DNA of 64,000 bases from Puniceicoccaceae bacterium K14 (GTDB lineage: Bacteria; Verrucomicrobiota; Verrucomicrobiia; Opitutales; Opitutaceae): positions 1-64,000 of the forward strand of contig JAKYXN010000007.1 in assembly GCA_022538095.1 (NCBI GenBank). Reading direction: 5' to 3'. The translations under genes and the position numbers were made by a program. Within the stretch, counting starts at the first letter, position 1. Every line of letters begins with the position of its first letter. The notes beneath the pieces were generated by a model. It saw only the letters and a program-made list of their open reading frames with translations, ran no database searches and was not told the origin of the DNA. Of the stretch, positions 53,412 through 63,422 are shown one piece after another.

Positions 53412-53984
53412 ATGCCAGCACCGCTCAAAACAAAGAAAGAGATTCAGGATATTCTCGTAGACCTCTTTAGCAAATTTGGCTTCGACGGTGTTTCACTTTC
53501 GCTAATCGCTAAAGAGACGGGGTTAGACAAGGGAAGCCTCTATCACTACTACCCAAAGGGCAAAAAAGAGATGGCTTCGTGCGCTCTTAAGTCAAAGGTC
53601 TCGGACCTAGCAAGTCAGGTTCTCGATGGTCTAAAAGGCACGGACAGTACTTCAAAAGCCATCTTGGAGACATTTTTTCGAGCGCTCGCGGACTTTTATG
53701 AAAACGGCCGATCCTATTGTCTCGTCGGAGTTTTCCCCACCGGGAGCGCAAGCGAAACGCTCAGCGCTTCTCTTAAAGCAGCCTACGATGCTTGGGTTGA
53801 TTCGTTGACGCCCGTTTTGTCAAATCACGGTATTTCCAACCCTAGAATGCAAGCCATCTCATTTCTAGCAGCCGTTCAAGGATCGCTACTCCTGGAAAAA
53901 GTTGAGACGGGCGAAGCTCTTTTTCATACGACCCTACTAGACTACGCTCAACGCTGGGAACTGAACCTAGATTTCGACAGCTGA
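53412..53984 (+). CDS. TetR-family transcriptional regulator
   Basis: A 190-residue regulator. Residues ~1-50 carry the TetR helix-turn-helix: IQDILVDLFSKFGFDGVSLSLI, then GLDKGSLYHYYPKGK. The effector half contains YCLVGVFPTG and a C-terminal helical part, as in the LmrA/YxaF-like group. ATG 53412 is preferred to a GTG at 53388. It converges on an NTF2-like gene and probably acts on the near-palindrome at 54922-54941 in front of the ABM gene. The effector is unknown. Confidence 0.92.
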   Translation: MPAPLKTKKEIQDILVDLFSKFGFDGVSLSLIAKETGLDKGSLYHYYPKGKKEMASCALKSKVSDLASQVLDGLKGTDSTSKAILETFFRALADFYENGRSYCLVGVFPTGSASETLSASLKAAYDAWVDSLTPVLSNHGISNPRMQAISFLAAVQGSLLLEKVETGEALFHTTLLDYAQRWELNLDFDS

Positions 53985-54048
53985 CGCCGCTCAAGCCCAA
54001 AGCGAACTATTGGGCCAAGCGTATAGTAATAATTGGATACAATTTCTA

Positions 54049-54426
54049 CTAACCAACTGCTTCGAAATGATCTTCACGGAGCTTCGCCACCCCATCAGAC
54101 TGCACGACCCACAGCTCGCGATGAATCACCCCATGAGCATTATTCATTTTCCAAGCAGATGAGAGGATCGCACTTTGCTCATCAATGACATCGATTTTTG
54201 GATCTACATATTCAACATCTGAAAAGCCATCATCGATCAACTTTTGCCAAAACGCTAAAATGTTTTCGGCTCCTTCGAATACCCCAAAAGGCTCAGCTTT
54301 CATCACTGCCGATCCCTCATACTGCGCAGCACATTCGCTCGCATCCCCTGAATTAAAGGCTACCCTCCATTTATTGCTTGCCGCTTTCACAGCTGAAACA
54401 ACTCTCTCTTTTTGTTGATCGTTCAT
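54049..54426 (-). CDS. SnoaL/NTF2-like fold protein
   Basis: A 125-residue protein of the NTF2/SnoaL or DUF4440 type: an N-terminal helix with VVSAVKAASNKWRVAFNSGD, 'A-YEGSAVMKAEPFG' strands, FEGAENILAFWQKLI, then a four-stranded sheet with AILSSAWKMNNAHG and the closing strand REDHFEAV. Such folds serve as isomerases, hydrolases or scaffolds; no catalytic site can be named. It lies 120 bp after the ABM gene on the same strand. A TATAAT-like element on the minus strand at 54456-54461 suggests its own promoter. Confidence 0.85.
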   Translation of the reverse strand: MNDQQKERVVSAVKAASNKWRVAFNSGDASECAAQYEGSAVMKAEPFGVFEGAENILAFWQKLIDDGFSDVEYVDPKIDVIDEQSAILSSAWKMNNAHGVIHRELWVVQSDGVAKLREDHFEAVG

Positions 54427-54546
54427 AATCTGACCTCTACAATTCTAGTAATTGTATTATAAATACACTATTACATTCATAAAAAGGAACGACCATTGAT
54501 AAAGCAATACCCATCCCCTATAGTTATTTTGGGTAAAAACTTACCG

Positions 54547-54867
54547 CTAACCCAAATTCGAAGATAAAATTTCGGCATTCTCGATGGCGCCAACAACACC
54601 ATCCCAGCCTCCCTCCACGAGATCATCTGCATTGTCATGGAGAAGCGCAGCAACTTTGCCTGAAAAGTGGGCGTCGCGGCCTTCTTGACCAACAAAGGTG
54701 TCGATGATGGCAAAATTGCCCTCGCCCAAATCAACCCCGTACCACTGAAGCGTCAATGGTTCAGTCGAACGGATAACATCCCCCGCGCCGGTGAGAGCAT
54801 CTCTTAATTGGGCTTCCGCACCCTCCTTTGCTTTGAGGCGAATCATAGTAAGCGTTTTCGGTGTCAT
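54547..54867 (-). CDS. Antibiotic biosynthesis monooxygenase (ABM)-like protein
   Basis: A 106-residue ferredoxin-like alpha/beta protein. The order TLTMIRLKAKEGAEAQLRDAL, then EPLTLQWYGVDLG, FAIIDTFVGQEGRDAHFSGK and AALLHDNADDLV matches the YgiN/ABM family: 'A--F-------H--S--V' after the 'D-F' strand. Members act as small quinol or polyketide oxygenases without cofactor. A 20-bp near-palindrome 55 bp upstream suggests TetR control, probably by the nearby regulator. Confidence 0.85.
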   Translation of the reverse strand: MTPKTLTMIRLKAKEGAEAQLRDALTGAGDVIRSTEPLTLQWYGVDLGEGNFAIIDTFVGQEGRDAHFSGKVAALLHDNADDLVEGGWDGVVGAIENAEILSSNLG

Positions 54868-54921
54868 ATTCGTTTAAGTTTTTATGTGTTAAATAGGTTC
54901 AATAGCGAACGATTCACACAT

Positions 54922-54941
54922 TTTACCGAACGTTTGGTAAA
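54922..54941 (-). promoter_or_regulatory. Candidate TetR operator before the ABM gene
   Basis: TTTACCGAACGTTTGGTAAA at 54922-54941 is an almost perfect 20-bp palindrome with a single mismatched pair (the G at position 8 and T at 13). It is 55 bp upstream of the ABM start. TetR regulators bind inverted repeats of this size. The regulator gene at 53412 is the obvious candidate. Confidence 0.75.
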
Positions 54942-55122
54942 GTCAAGTTTTACTTTGTCGCCGTGTGCCAATCTTATCAATCGATCCCCTCATCGGGGGC
55001 ACCAAAAATAGCCACAAATAATGGGGCAATCGGCGAGTTTACCGCGTTTTCGCAGGCTGAATAAAGACGATTCTAATCTAGAACACCTAGTTAAATCGGG
55101 CTATGCTTAAATGACTATAGAA

Positions 55123-57402
55123 TTATTGATTCTGCTCTCCAGGACTAGGTGCCATTGAATCAAATAACTCGGAATCAGCGGCAGTTCGACCAATGGAGAC
55201 ATCCGTATCGGCACTTGAATATTCGACGTAGTCGAGAACGAGATTCAGATTTTCATCCGTATCCACAATCAGAATTTCCTCGCCACTGGCAGACAATTTG
55301 AAATTTGCGTGAAGCCCCAGCTCATCGGAACCATCCTCATCCGCCCAAACGATGAGATAACCGCCTGCAGCTATCAAAGTGCCTTCGGGGATTTCCCATT
55401 TCCGAGGATTGCCCGCATTGTCGCTCAAATACATGCCAGATAAGTCGACCTCAGAATCGCTAATGTTGTGGAGTTCTATCCAGTCATCGAAGTCGCCTTG
55501 AGGATCGGCGTAAGCGGCATCATTAGATGCCATGAATTCATTGATGACAATAACAGTGCTGTCAGCTTGGGTCGTTTCGATTTCGTATTTGTAAGGTTCA
55601 AGTTCCGCTCGAGCGGGGCTGAACACAGCTGTATTAGCACTGTTTCCAGACCTTGCTTCCACATAGTAGCGAACTTTTTGACCTGCTAGATAGCTTGGGA
55701 TACTTCCTCCATAAACTCCGTCGTTAGCAGATCCGTCCGAACTTAAACCGTCGTCGAGCATCTGGACATCTAGGTATTGGCCAGAGCCGCCTTGACGGTA
55801 GTAAAGATAGACTCCACTTATACCATCACTGGCGTTTTCCTCCACTGTCGCGGTGATAGCAACGCTTTCACCCGGTAAAGGTGTATCCGGCATGGAAACA
55901 CTCACTATGGTAGGAGCTATTTGAGACACCTCCAATTCTGTAGTGAGAAAATCGTAACGACTTTGGATATGCTCTTTGAGATCAGTAATGTCCGTCTCGA
56001 ATTCCTCGAAAGTGAATGTGATCTTAGGGTCGAGAGCGACTTCTGCCTCAATCACTTCCTTGTACTCATCGATGAGAGCATTGAGGTATTCGGGATTAAA
56101 GCGTTCGGCTAGAATTGTGCGATAATGAGCCAGATAGCGCTCCCGAAGTTCAGGACTAGAGAGAAACTTCGAGATAACAGGTCGATTGGCATTATCTTCC
56201 TGATACATAGGTTCAAGACTAGAGTCGTTCACCGTGAAAGCTTCATTACCGTCGTGCTCAATCGGATGAATTTGCCCCGACTCAGGTTCGTAATAAATCT
56301 GGTAGTCAGCGCCTTTGTTCCAATAGCTATCATCATCGGTGAAAATGTTTTCAGCTGCGAGAAACCAAAGCCAGCGATCAACTGCGAGAACCGTATCCAC
56401 TGTTTCGCGATAGTCGCTTGAGGCCGGATCCGTTTCACTAAGGACTTTTGAGGCGTTTATGAGATGACTCCAAGGATCGTCCGTTTTTTGAGTTTTGAGC
56501 TCATACTGAGCTTCGTAGAGAGCGCTATCATCCCCCAAGTAAAGGAGTGCTTTGTCGCCAGTAGCGAATCCGCCGCCACCTCCACCGCCGCCACCACGCC
56601 CACCGCCAGTGTCACCTCCGGTTGTCCCGCCTCCTGCTCCCGTGCCGCTCGGAGACTTCCAACGATCGCCATCGTAATCATCAAACCATTCTTCCAGCAG
56701 CTCGCTATTTTGCTGTTGGGCATTCGAATAGACGCCCCAATTTTCACCGTTGATGAAAATCTTAACGAATCCGGCATTAGGCGTAATCGCGTACTCTTTG
56801 ATTGAGTTAAAGTACAAAGCCTCTCGCATAAGAGTCTCGTCGTTGAAGGCATTGTTGAAATTAAAACTATCATACCCATAGAGATCCGCTTCTGGATCCA
56901 CAAAATCCATCTCGATCGCAATAGACTTCTTGTCTCCGCTCCGAGTGTATGAGGTGTTTCCTTTGTAGCGTATCCCGACACTTGGAAAATCAAAGCCATC
57001 GACAGACATTCCACCTGCAAGCAAAGACTCATCTGCATAATTGTCTTGGAGAATGGATACCCAATCCTCCTCTTCAAATGTCAACTCTATCGTTCGAACC
57101 AAAGAGGGATCATAAAAATTGAGAATAAGGCGTGCCCGATAAAACAACGAAGCCGAGTTAAGGTCGATCGAGAGTGGATCGCTATTAGAAAACACGCTCC
57201 CCAATTCGCTCACACTCGACCAAGTTTCAAGATCGTTAGATGATTCAAAAATCCAAGCATCGTCTTCGTCGCCGTGTACCTGAAGGGTCAATTCACTTGT
57301 ATCGATATTAATTTCAAGACTCCCGTCCGATGCATCGGCTTTAGCGTTGCTCATAGCAAGAGAGCAAAGAGTCACCCAAGTGAATAGAGTGTATATCTTC
57401 AT
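55123..57402 (-). CDS. CotH kinase-like and lamin-tail domain secreted protein
   Basis: A 759-residue secreted protein: signal peptide (1-22, ending NAKA), a beta-rich part, then the CotH kinase-like core. Core motifs are VGIRYKGNTSYTRSG (near 145), YDSFNFNNAFNDETLMREAL, PIEHDGNEAFTV and VISKFLSSPELRERYL. In the middle of the core sits a Gly-rich tract with GGGRGGGGGGGGGF (~252-280). After an Ig-like segment (~505-610) comes a lamin-tail domain (VIVINEFMASNDAAY, then WIELHNISDSEVDLSGMYLS). CotH members are protein kinases of spore-coat and extracellular proteins. Alone on the minus strand between two gaps. Confidence 0.92.
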   Translation of the reverse strand: MKIYTLFTWVTLCSLAMSNAKADASDGSLEINIDTSELTLQVHGDEDDAWIFESSNDLETWSSVSELGSVFSNSDPLSIDLNSASLFYRARLILNFYDPSLVRTIELTFEEEDWVSILQDNYADESLLAGGMSVDGFDFPSVGIRYKGNTSYTRSGDKKSIAIEMDFVDPEADLYGYDSFNFNNAFNDETLMREALYFNSIKEYAITPNAGFVKIFINGENWGVYSNAQQQNSELLEEWFDDYDGDRWKSPSGTGAGGGTTGGDTGGGRGGGGGGGGGFATGDKALLYLGDDSALYEAQYELKTQKTDDPWSHLINASKVLSETDPASSDYRETVDTVLAVDRWLWFLAAENIFTDDDSYWNKGADYQIYYEPESGQIHPIEHDGNEAFTVNDSSLEPMYQEDNANRPVISKFLSSPELRERYLAHYRTILAERFNPEYLNALIDEYKEVIEAEVALDPKITFTFEEFETDITDLKEHIQSRYDFLTTELEVSQIAPTIVSVSMPDTPLPGESVAITATVEENASDGISGVYLYYRQGGSGQYLDVQMLDDGLSSDGSANDGVYGGSIPSYLAGQKVRYYVEARSGNSANTAVFSPARAELEPYKYEIETTQADSTVIVINEFMASNDAAYADPQGDFDDWIELHNISDSEVDLSGMYLSDNAGNPRKWEIPEGTLIAAGGYLIVWADEDGSDELGLHANFKLSASGEEILIVDTDENLNLVLDYVEYSSADTDVSIGRTAADSELFDSMAPSPGEQNQ

Positions 57403-58054
57403 ATTGATTAGAAATTACGAGGTAAGTCTCAATTGAGCGAGTCGACCGAGCTAAGTTGATCGACAAAAATGAAGGAATATCAGATTCCTGACAAACCTGT
57501 ATCGCAAACATTACAATATTGTAATGGACACCCACAAAAGGCCGATCCAAACCACAAATATTCTATACACTAGAGGATACTGCGTTTTAGGCACGGGAAT
57601 TTAATATACCAATCCACAAACACGACACCTCAAGGATTATTTCGACAAATTCGTCAAAGGATCCAATAAACGCATCCAAATAATAATCACACGACTCTCG
57701 ACCCACACTCTAAGCCTCTTCAGAGAAAGATCCCTTTTTCCGCTACCATCTCTGATAGCATCAGTGAAGCAAGTGAGGATCTCATGAATACCATTTACAC
57801 GTTTATCACCGATGGCCAGAAGCATGATTAACTTGAGGGTTATCCAACAGAGAGGAAACACGACCAATGACCAAACGAGCCACTGCACAGCTTTCGAAAT
57901 GCCAGCGAGATGACAAAACCGACCAAAGCAGCCGTTCCATAGAAAATAATTAGTCACTGGTCATCAAACTAGCCTATGGCCGCCTCATACCCTTCTTTTG
58001 TTCGTAATTAGGTCTGCCCTATTTCCCTGTTAATTATAAGTACAATCGTCTCGA
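57403..58054. other. Gap between CotH gene and nuoN, possible small membrane protein
   Basis: About 650 bp with no secure gene. One frame on the minus strand (57637-57957, GTG start) could give a 106-residue protein with two membrane segments (VQWLVWSLVVFPLCWITLKL), but it has no family match that I can name and no ribosome-binding site. Nothing else is supported. Confidence 0.3.
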
Positions 58055-59572
58055 TTAACCCGCAATCCAAGTTCCAATTGGGCCCTGCCAGAATCCGAGG
58101 ATAATCGTCCCCGTAACAGCTACAACGATGGCAAGCTTGCCAAACAACTGAAGGGTTTCTCCAGGAACACCTGGGTTTTCTTCTTCCAGTTCTTCGTCCT
58201 TGAAAGTCCACGCTTCGAAGAATGCCGATTTGATAATACCGAAATAGTAGTAAATCGAAATAACAACTCCGATGATCCCAACAGCCAACAAGCCATATAA
58301 TTCCGCTTGGAAGGCCGCCACGAAGATTAGCAATTTTCCAATAAAGCCAGCCAAAGGAGGAATACCCGCCAAGGAGCCAACGCCCACCGCAAGTGCAAAT
58401 CCTAAGAAGCCATTCTTCTTTGATAGCTCGCTCAAATCGTCGATAGTCAATTCGGCATCATCATTCTTAGGCAAGTGAGCCATAACAGCAAATACCGCCA
58501 TAGACGCTAGCATGTAAGCGAATAGATAGAAAACCACAGCATTGGTTGCCCACTCAACTTGAGTCGAAGCAAGAACACCCATTCCCAAGAAACCAGCATG
58601 GGAAACACCTGACATGCCGATCACGCGTTTCAAGTTACGTTGTGTCAGGGCAGCGAGGTTACCGAACAAAATCGTTAACGCGACGATACCTGACAAAAGT
58701 GGATACATCCAAGCCTTCAATGGTTCGAAGACTTCAACCATGTTAATCAACATCGCAAATCCAGCTGCCTTTGAGCCAACTGCTAAAAGTGCTGTGGTTG
58801 GAATTGGCGCTCCTTGATAAACATCCGGCACCCAAATTTGAAAAGGGAATGCTCCAATCTTGAAAGCGATACCCGAGATCACGAGCAGCATTCCAATAAT
58901 TGCCATCATATCCGTCGGATTCGCGACTAGGAAAATATACAAATTGGAAAAGTTCAGAGGATCCGCGCTCGAACCTTCTAAAGCAGGGTTCGACCCAGCT
59001 CCGTAGAGCAAAACGATACCGAACAACAAAATTGCCGAACTCAATGCGCCCATAACCAGGTACTTCAAGCCCGCTTCCAGGGACAAGTAACTTGTGCGGT
59101 AGTAGCTTACGAGAACGTAGAAACCAACTGTCGCTGTTTCCAGTGCGACGAAGAACATCACAAAGTGATTGCTCTGAGCCAATAGCATCAAAGCTCCTGA
59201 AACGACCAACAGAATATGACAGTATTCTATTCTTGGAAACTCACGCTTCTCCAAGCTAACCATAGCAAGATAGCTCACGAAAATAGATGTCGCTAAAAAT
59301 AAAATACGAAACGCTTGTCCCGTTCCATCAAAAGACAGCATTCCACCAAAAGCTTCGCCGGAGCAGCAACCACTGCGGTCAAAAAGGAGAATATAGCCAA
59401 GTAAAATAGATTGGCCAAGGATAGAGATACGCGGGATTAATCCGTGAGCAAACTTTGGCAGGACTGCTTCCAAAGCAAGCAGGGCAAGAGCCAAGATTCC
59501 CAAAGCCAGCTCCGGGTAAATAGCTCCCCAGCGATTTGTTTCCGCGATTTGTTGTAGAAGTTCTGTAGACAT
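58055..59572 (-). CDS. nuoN: NADH-quinone oxidoreductase subunit N
   Basis: A 505-residue antiporter-like subunit of complex I with about 14 membrane helices. The family markers are present: GFYVLVSYYRTSYLSLEAGLKY, then MGALSSAILLFGIVLLYG (a charge-bearing region), PFQIWVPDVYQGAPIPTTAL and a broken-helix NLKRVIGMSGVSHAG. It pumps protons in the respiratory chain. Last gene of the nuo block on this strand, 18 bp after nuoM. The following gap has no clear terminator. Confidence 0.95.
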   Translation of the reverse strand: MSTELLQQIAETNRWGAIYPELALGILALALLALEAVLPKFAHGLIPRISILGQSILLGYILLFDRSGCCSGEAFGGMLSFDGTGQAFRILFLATSIFVSYLAMVSLEKREFPRIEYCHILLVVSGALMLLAQSNHFVMFFVALETATVGFYVLVSYYRTSYLSLEAGLKYLVMGALSSAILLFGIVLLYGAGSNPALEGSSADPLNFSNLYIFLVANPTDMMAIIGMLLVISGIAFKIGAFPFQIWVPDVYQGAPIPTTALLAVGSKAAGFAMLINMVEVFEPLKAWMYPLLSGIVALTILFGNLAALTQRNLKRVIGMSGVSHAGFLGMGVLASTQVEWATNAVVFYLFAYMLASMAVFAVMAHLPKNDDAELTIDDLSELSKKNGFLGFALAVGVGSLAGIPPLAGFIGKLLIFVAAFQAELYGLLAVGIIGVVISIYYYFGIIKSAFFEAWTFKDEELEEENPGVPGETLQLFGKLAIVVAVTGTIILGFWQGPIGTWIAG

Positions 59573-59590
59573 TGCGTATCCGAAATTCGC

Positions 59591-61138
59591 TTAGTGTTCG
59601 TGGTCGTGAGCAGGTGTAGCTGCCGCCGTTTGACTGTAGACTGCCTCGCTTTTAAGAGCGTCGTTGATTCCAGTAGTAACCGTCTTCGGGAAGAAGCCGA
59701 TGAAGAAAAGTGTAATGATCAAAATCAAAGCGGGTACGCGTTCATGCCACCCCATATCAACCACCGCGTGCTCTTTTTGCACCTCAAGAAAATCATCTGA
59801 TTCCTTGCCAAAGAAAACCGCTGCAATGGATCGCAATCCGTAAATAGCAGAGATCACAATTCCAGCTACGACTGCAAAGATTAGAGATGGATTGAATTCA
59901 TATACCGCAAGGAAGATGGAAAGTTCTCCCCAGAAATTCGCCAAACCAGGACCTGGTAAACCGATACTCGCCATCATCGCGCAAACGAAAAATGCGGAAA
60001 GTACAGGAGCCTTTTGAGCCAAGCCTCCCATTTCTTCCATTTCAAAAGTGTGTGTACGGTGGTGAATCATCGTCGCCAACATGAAAAGCAAAGCCACTGT
60101 CAAACCGTGGGCAACCATCATCAATACGACGCCCCCCACTCCGAGAACACTCATAGCTGCGATTCCGAGAAATGCGTAACCCATGTGCATCACCGAACTG
60201 TATCCGATCAATTGCTTCAAATCGCGTTGAGCCATGGCAATAAATCCTACGATCAAGACGTTGCCAAGCGCCAGCCACACAATCCAGTTTTCCCATTGAG
60301 CTACGCCATCTGGTAACAAGGGCACTGCAACTTGTACAAATCCATAGAGGCCGAACTTCTTAAGTACGCCTGCATGCAGCATTGAAGCGGAACTTGGAGC
60401 AGCTCCATAGCCAAGGGGCGCCCAGGTGTGTAACGGCCAGAGCGATACCAAGATTCCAAAACCGAAAAGCAAAAGCCCAAACGCATAGTTTTGTACTGAT
60501 TCCGCCAGAGGCTGTTCTGCCAATGCAGCTTTCAAAGTAATCAAATCAAACGAATTCGCTCCACTTTTAACGTAGATCGCGATCAAACCAATAAGAGACA
60601 ACATCGCTCCCAAGGTTAGGTAAATCGTCATCTTCATTGCCGCGTAACTGCGATCACGTCCGCCCCATACACCGATCATGATGAAGGTAGGAATCAATGC
60701 GAGCTCGTGGAAGAAGTAGAAGAAAAATACGTCAATGGAAGCAAAGACGCCCATCAACCCACCTTGCATAATCAACAAGCAAGCAAGGTAGCGATGAAGG
60801 TTCTCCGCATTTGATTGAGCTGCATAGAGGCCAGCTGCCAAGCCGACAATCGCTGCCATAACGAAAAGCGGAAGAGCTACTCCGTTCAAGCCGAGGTGCA
60901 AACTTACACCGATTACGCTCAAACCTGTTTCCATATCGCTGACGAAGGCGTAGCCACCAGCCGTCTCTGGAGAATAAACTCCCCATAGGATGAGAGCGAG
61001 GATCGCTGGTATGGCAAACCCGGTTACGCTCACAATTTGTATGGCAGGTCGGCCCCATCCTTTGACAAACATCGTCAAGAAGGCGGCTACCAGAGGAATC
61101 GCTATGGAAAATTGAACTAGTGATGCGTGATCGTTCAT
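59591..61138 (-). CDS. nuoM: NADH-quinone oxidoreductase subunit M
   Basis: A 515-residue antiporter-like complex I subunit. It has FYFFHELALIPTFIMIGVWGG (the Glu on the proton path), LHTWAPLGYGAAPSSASMLHAG, RDLKQLIGYSSVMHMGYAFLG and LGWGELSIFLAVY-like sequence near the C-terminus, where the tail is His-rich (PAHDHEH). The upstream in-frame start would overlap nuoL and add 47 unusual residues, so ATG 61138 is chosen. It lies 34 bp after nuoL. Confidence 0.95.
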   Translation of the reverse strand: MNDHASLVQFSIAIPLVAAFLTMFVKGWGRPAIQIVSVTGFAIPAILALILWGVYSPETAGGYAFVSDMETGLSVIGVSLHLGLNGVALPLFVMAAIVGLAAGLYAAQSNAENLHRYLACLLIMQGGLMGVFASIDVFFFYFFHELALIPTFIMIGVWGGRDRSYAAMKMTIYLTLGAMLSLIGLIAIYVKSGANSFDLITLKAALAEQPLAESVQNYAFGLLLFGFGILVSLWPLHTWAPLGYGAAPSSASMLHAGVLKKFGLYGFVQVAVPLLPDGVAQWENWIVWLALGNVLIVGFIAMAQRDLKQLIGYSSVMHMGYAFLGIAAMSVLGVGGVVLMMVAHGLTVALLFMLATMIHHRTHTFEMEEMGGLAQKAPVLSAFFVCAMMASIGLPGPGLANFWGELSIFLAVYEFNPSLIFAVVAGIVISAIYGLRSIAAVFFGKESDDFLEVQKEHAVVDMGWHERVPALILIITLFFIGFFPKTVTTGINDALKSEAVYSQTAAATPAHDHEH

Positions 61139-61172
61139 GCCTGAAGCTTTAAGAAATTCGTAGAAAAAGAGG

Positions 61173-63077
61173 TTAAAAGAGTCCGGAAGCGAATGCGTAG
61201 AAGAGAGCGAGACCACCCACAAACCAGTAAACGTAAGCGTGGATGCTACCGACATGCAAAGCGCGTAGACCAATGCCAATCAATCCAGTCACACCCGCAA
61301 GGCCGCGGATAATCAAACCAGACAATGCCAGTTGCTCAGCAAAATGGAGACCGGACGCCACACGTTGTTGGATTTTCGCTACGTAGAAATTGTACGCTTC
61401 GTCGAAGTAAAACTTTTTGCTCAAAACAGAGTGCAAAGCTGGAACTGTATTTTCCAATTTATCGTCCTTGGCTCCCAGCTTATAAAAGAAGATCGATAAT
61501 ACATAACCTGCAATAACTGCTAGTAAACTAAAGATCAAGATCGTCGTATGCTCTCCACTTGTTGGGTGAGGTAATCCATCGAGTACTTCGCTGAACATGC
61601 CCATGTAGATTCCCTTGTATCCACCCAGCACAGCAAGCACTGCCAAAAGAATTAGGGGCACTGTCATTACGAGACCATTTTCCTTAGCATGATCTGCGTT
61701 GTCTGACTTAGGCTCTCCAAAAAATGTAATGCCCCACAAGCGGATCATATAGAAAGCAGTCAGGAAAGCTCCTAATACAAGAAGGTAGAACGCAAGCGGG
61801 CTCGCCTGCAAGGCAACCGCTAGGATCGCATCCTTAGAAAAGAAACCGGCCAAAAGTGGGAAGCCGGTGAGGGCCAAAGTCGCAATCGTAAATGTAACAA
61901 AAGTGATCGGCATTTTCTTGGAAAGACCACCCATCTTGAAAATATCCTGTTCGTGATGGCAGGCATGAATGATAGATCCAGAGCCAAGGAAGAGGAGAGC
62001 TTTGAAAAACGCATGTGTCGTCAAGTGGAACATTGCCGCTGCAACACCACCAGTAACAACCGCCTGGCCCATGTGTTCGTGACCACCGCCTTGTGAATTA
62101 AGAGCGACAATCGAACCGAAACCAAAACCTGCTACCATGTATCCAAGTTGCGAAACTGTGGAGTAGGCCAGAATCTTTTTGATGTCGCGTTGGGCGATCG
62201 CGGTAAAACCAGCGAACAAGGCTGTAACCACACCCACCCAAGCAATCACTTGGAGAGCATCTACCGTCATCATAAATCCAGTACGGCAAAGAAGGAATAT
62301 ACCAGCCGCAACCATCGTTGCCGCGTGAATCAAAGCAGATACTGGAGTCGGCCCTTCCATCGCATCTGGAAGCCAAACGTGGAGTGGCAATTGACCGGAC
62401 TTGCCCAGTGTACCACAGAAAAGAAAGAGAGCCATCGCAGTGAGCCCTGGAACAGCAAAGGCTTCTGGGTGATGGTCGAAATGAGTCTTCAGCTCAACCA
62501 GATCCACAGTCCCAAAGGTCCAGAAGATCATTATGATTCCGATCAAGAAACCAAAGTCCCCTACTCGGTTTACGATAAACGCTTTCTTCGCCGCCGCAGC
62601 CGCGCTTGGTTTATTCAAGTAGAAACCAATCAGCATGTAAGAGCTAAAACCAACGAGCTCCCAGAAAATGAATAGTGTCACCAAGCTTCTGGATAGAACC
62701 AGACCGAGCATGGAGAACATGAAAATCGAAAGGCCACCGAAGAAACGCGCTTTGTTAACATCGTCCTTCATGTACCCCAAACTGAATACGTGAACTAAGA
62801 ATCCAACAAACGCCACGACGAAGAGCATCATCTTCGCTAAGTCGTTAACCAAAAAACCGAAACCTAAGCTCAAAGGCCCCATCTCGAACCACGGTGTGTT
62901 GAAATCGATATAATCGACTCGAAAGATGATGTGTAGCGCCGTTGCCAAAATAAGCGCCGCAGCCCCAACAGATAAACCAGACGCGGCTGCTCCGTTTCGT
63001 CTCAAGCAACAAGCGATTATTGCCGCCGAAAGTAATGGGATAGCGAGGAGTCCGAATGCGTAAACTTCAGGATTCAT
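61173..63077 (-). CDS. nuoL: NADH-quinone oxidoreductase subunit L
   Basis: A 634-residue complex I subunit, full length, with the long lateral-helix C-terminus. Motifs include FIFWELVGFSSYMLIGFYLN, NRVGDFGFLIGI, LPLHVWLPDAMEGPTPVSAL, RDIKKILAYSTVSQLGYM and LTTHAFFKALLFLGSGSIIH. It begins the antiporter trio L-M-N. The gene follows nuoK by 26 bp. No oddities are seen. Confidence 0.96.
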   Translation of the reverse strand: MNPEVYAFGLLAIPLLSAAIIACCLRRNGAAASGLSVGAAALILATALHIIFRVDYIDFNTPWFEMGPLSLGFGFLVNDLAKMMLFVVAFVGFLVHVFSLGYMKDDVNKARFFGGLSIFMFSMLGLVLSRSLVTLFIFWELVGFSSYMLIGFYLNKPSAAAAAKKAFIVNRVGDFGFLIGIIMIFWTFGTVDLVELKTHFDHHPEAFAVPGLTAMALFLFCGTLGKSGQLPLHVWLPDAMEGPTPVSALIHAATMVAAGIFLLCRTGFMMTVDALQVIAWVGVVTALFAGFTAIAQRDIKKILAYSTVSQLGYMVAGFGFGSIVALNSQGGGHEHMGQAVVTGGVAAAMFHLTTHAFFKALLFLGSGSIIHACHHEQDIFKMGGLSKKMPITFVTFTIATLALTGFPLLAGFFSKDAILAVALQASPLAFYLLVLGAFLTAFYMIRLWGITFFGEPKSDNADHAKENGLVMTVPLILLAVLAVLGGYKGIYMGMFSEVLDGLPHPTSGEHTTILIFSLLAVIAGYVLSIFFYKLGAKDDKLENTVPALHSVLSKKFYFDEAYNFYVAKIQQRVASGLHFAEQLALSGLIIRGLAGVTGLIGIGLRALHVGSIHAYVYWFVGGLALFYAFASGLF

Positions 63078-63103
63078 TATATGTAAAGAGTATAGCTAAT
63101 CAC

Positions 63104-63409
63104 CTAATTATTGAGCGCGTTGAGTTCTTCAACTTGGACCGTCTGCTTCTTGCGGAAAAGCGCCACAATAATCGCAAGCCCGACAGCCACCTCAGCAGCC
63201 GCTACCGATATAACAAAGAATACAAAAAGGTTTCCACCGACGGTTTCGTGATAACGAGAGAATGCGATCAACGCTAGGTTTGCCGCATTGAGCATGAGCT
63301 CCAAGCTCATATAAATTACCAGCGTGTTCTTACGCAGCAATACGCCAAAGAAACCGATGGCGAAAAGCATACTGCTCACTGCTATATATTGGTCTAGTCC
63401 GATTGTCAT
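63104..63409 (-). CDS. nuoK: NADH-quinone oxidoreductase subunit K
   Basis: A 101-residue complex I subunit with three membrane helices. Motifs [36 protein letters not shown] and the conserved Glu in [17 protein letters not shown] are all present. Length matches the family. It is 13 bp downstream of nuoJ. Confidence 0.96.
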   Translation of the reverse strand: MTIGLDQYIAVSSMLFAIGFFGVLLRKNTLVIYMSLELMLNAANLALIAFSRYHETVGGNLFVFFVISVAAAEVAVGLAIIVALFRKKQTVQVEELNALNN

Positions 63410-63422
63410 CGTAATAAAATTC

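Noticed and set aside
56550-56650. Glycine tract as a sign of frameshift in the CotH gene
   Set aside because: Frame is continuous across the tract and CotH motifs are in frame on both sides.
57637-57957. 106-residue minus-strand frame as a definite gene
   Set aside because: Only a GTG start without a ribosome-binding site and no recognised family; kept only as a possibility in the gap entry.
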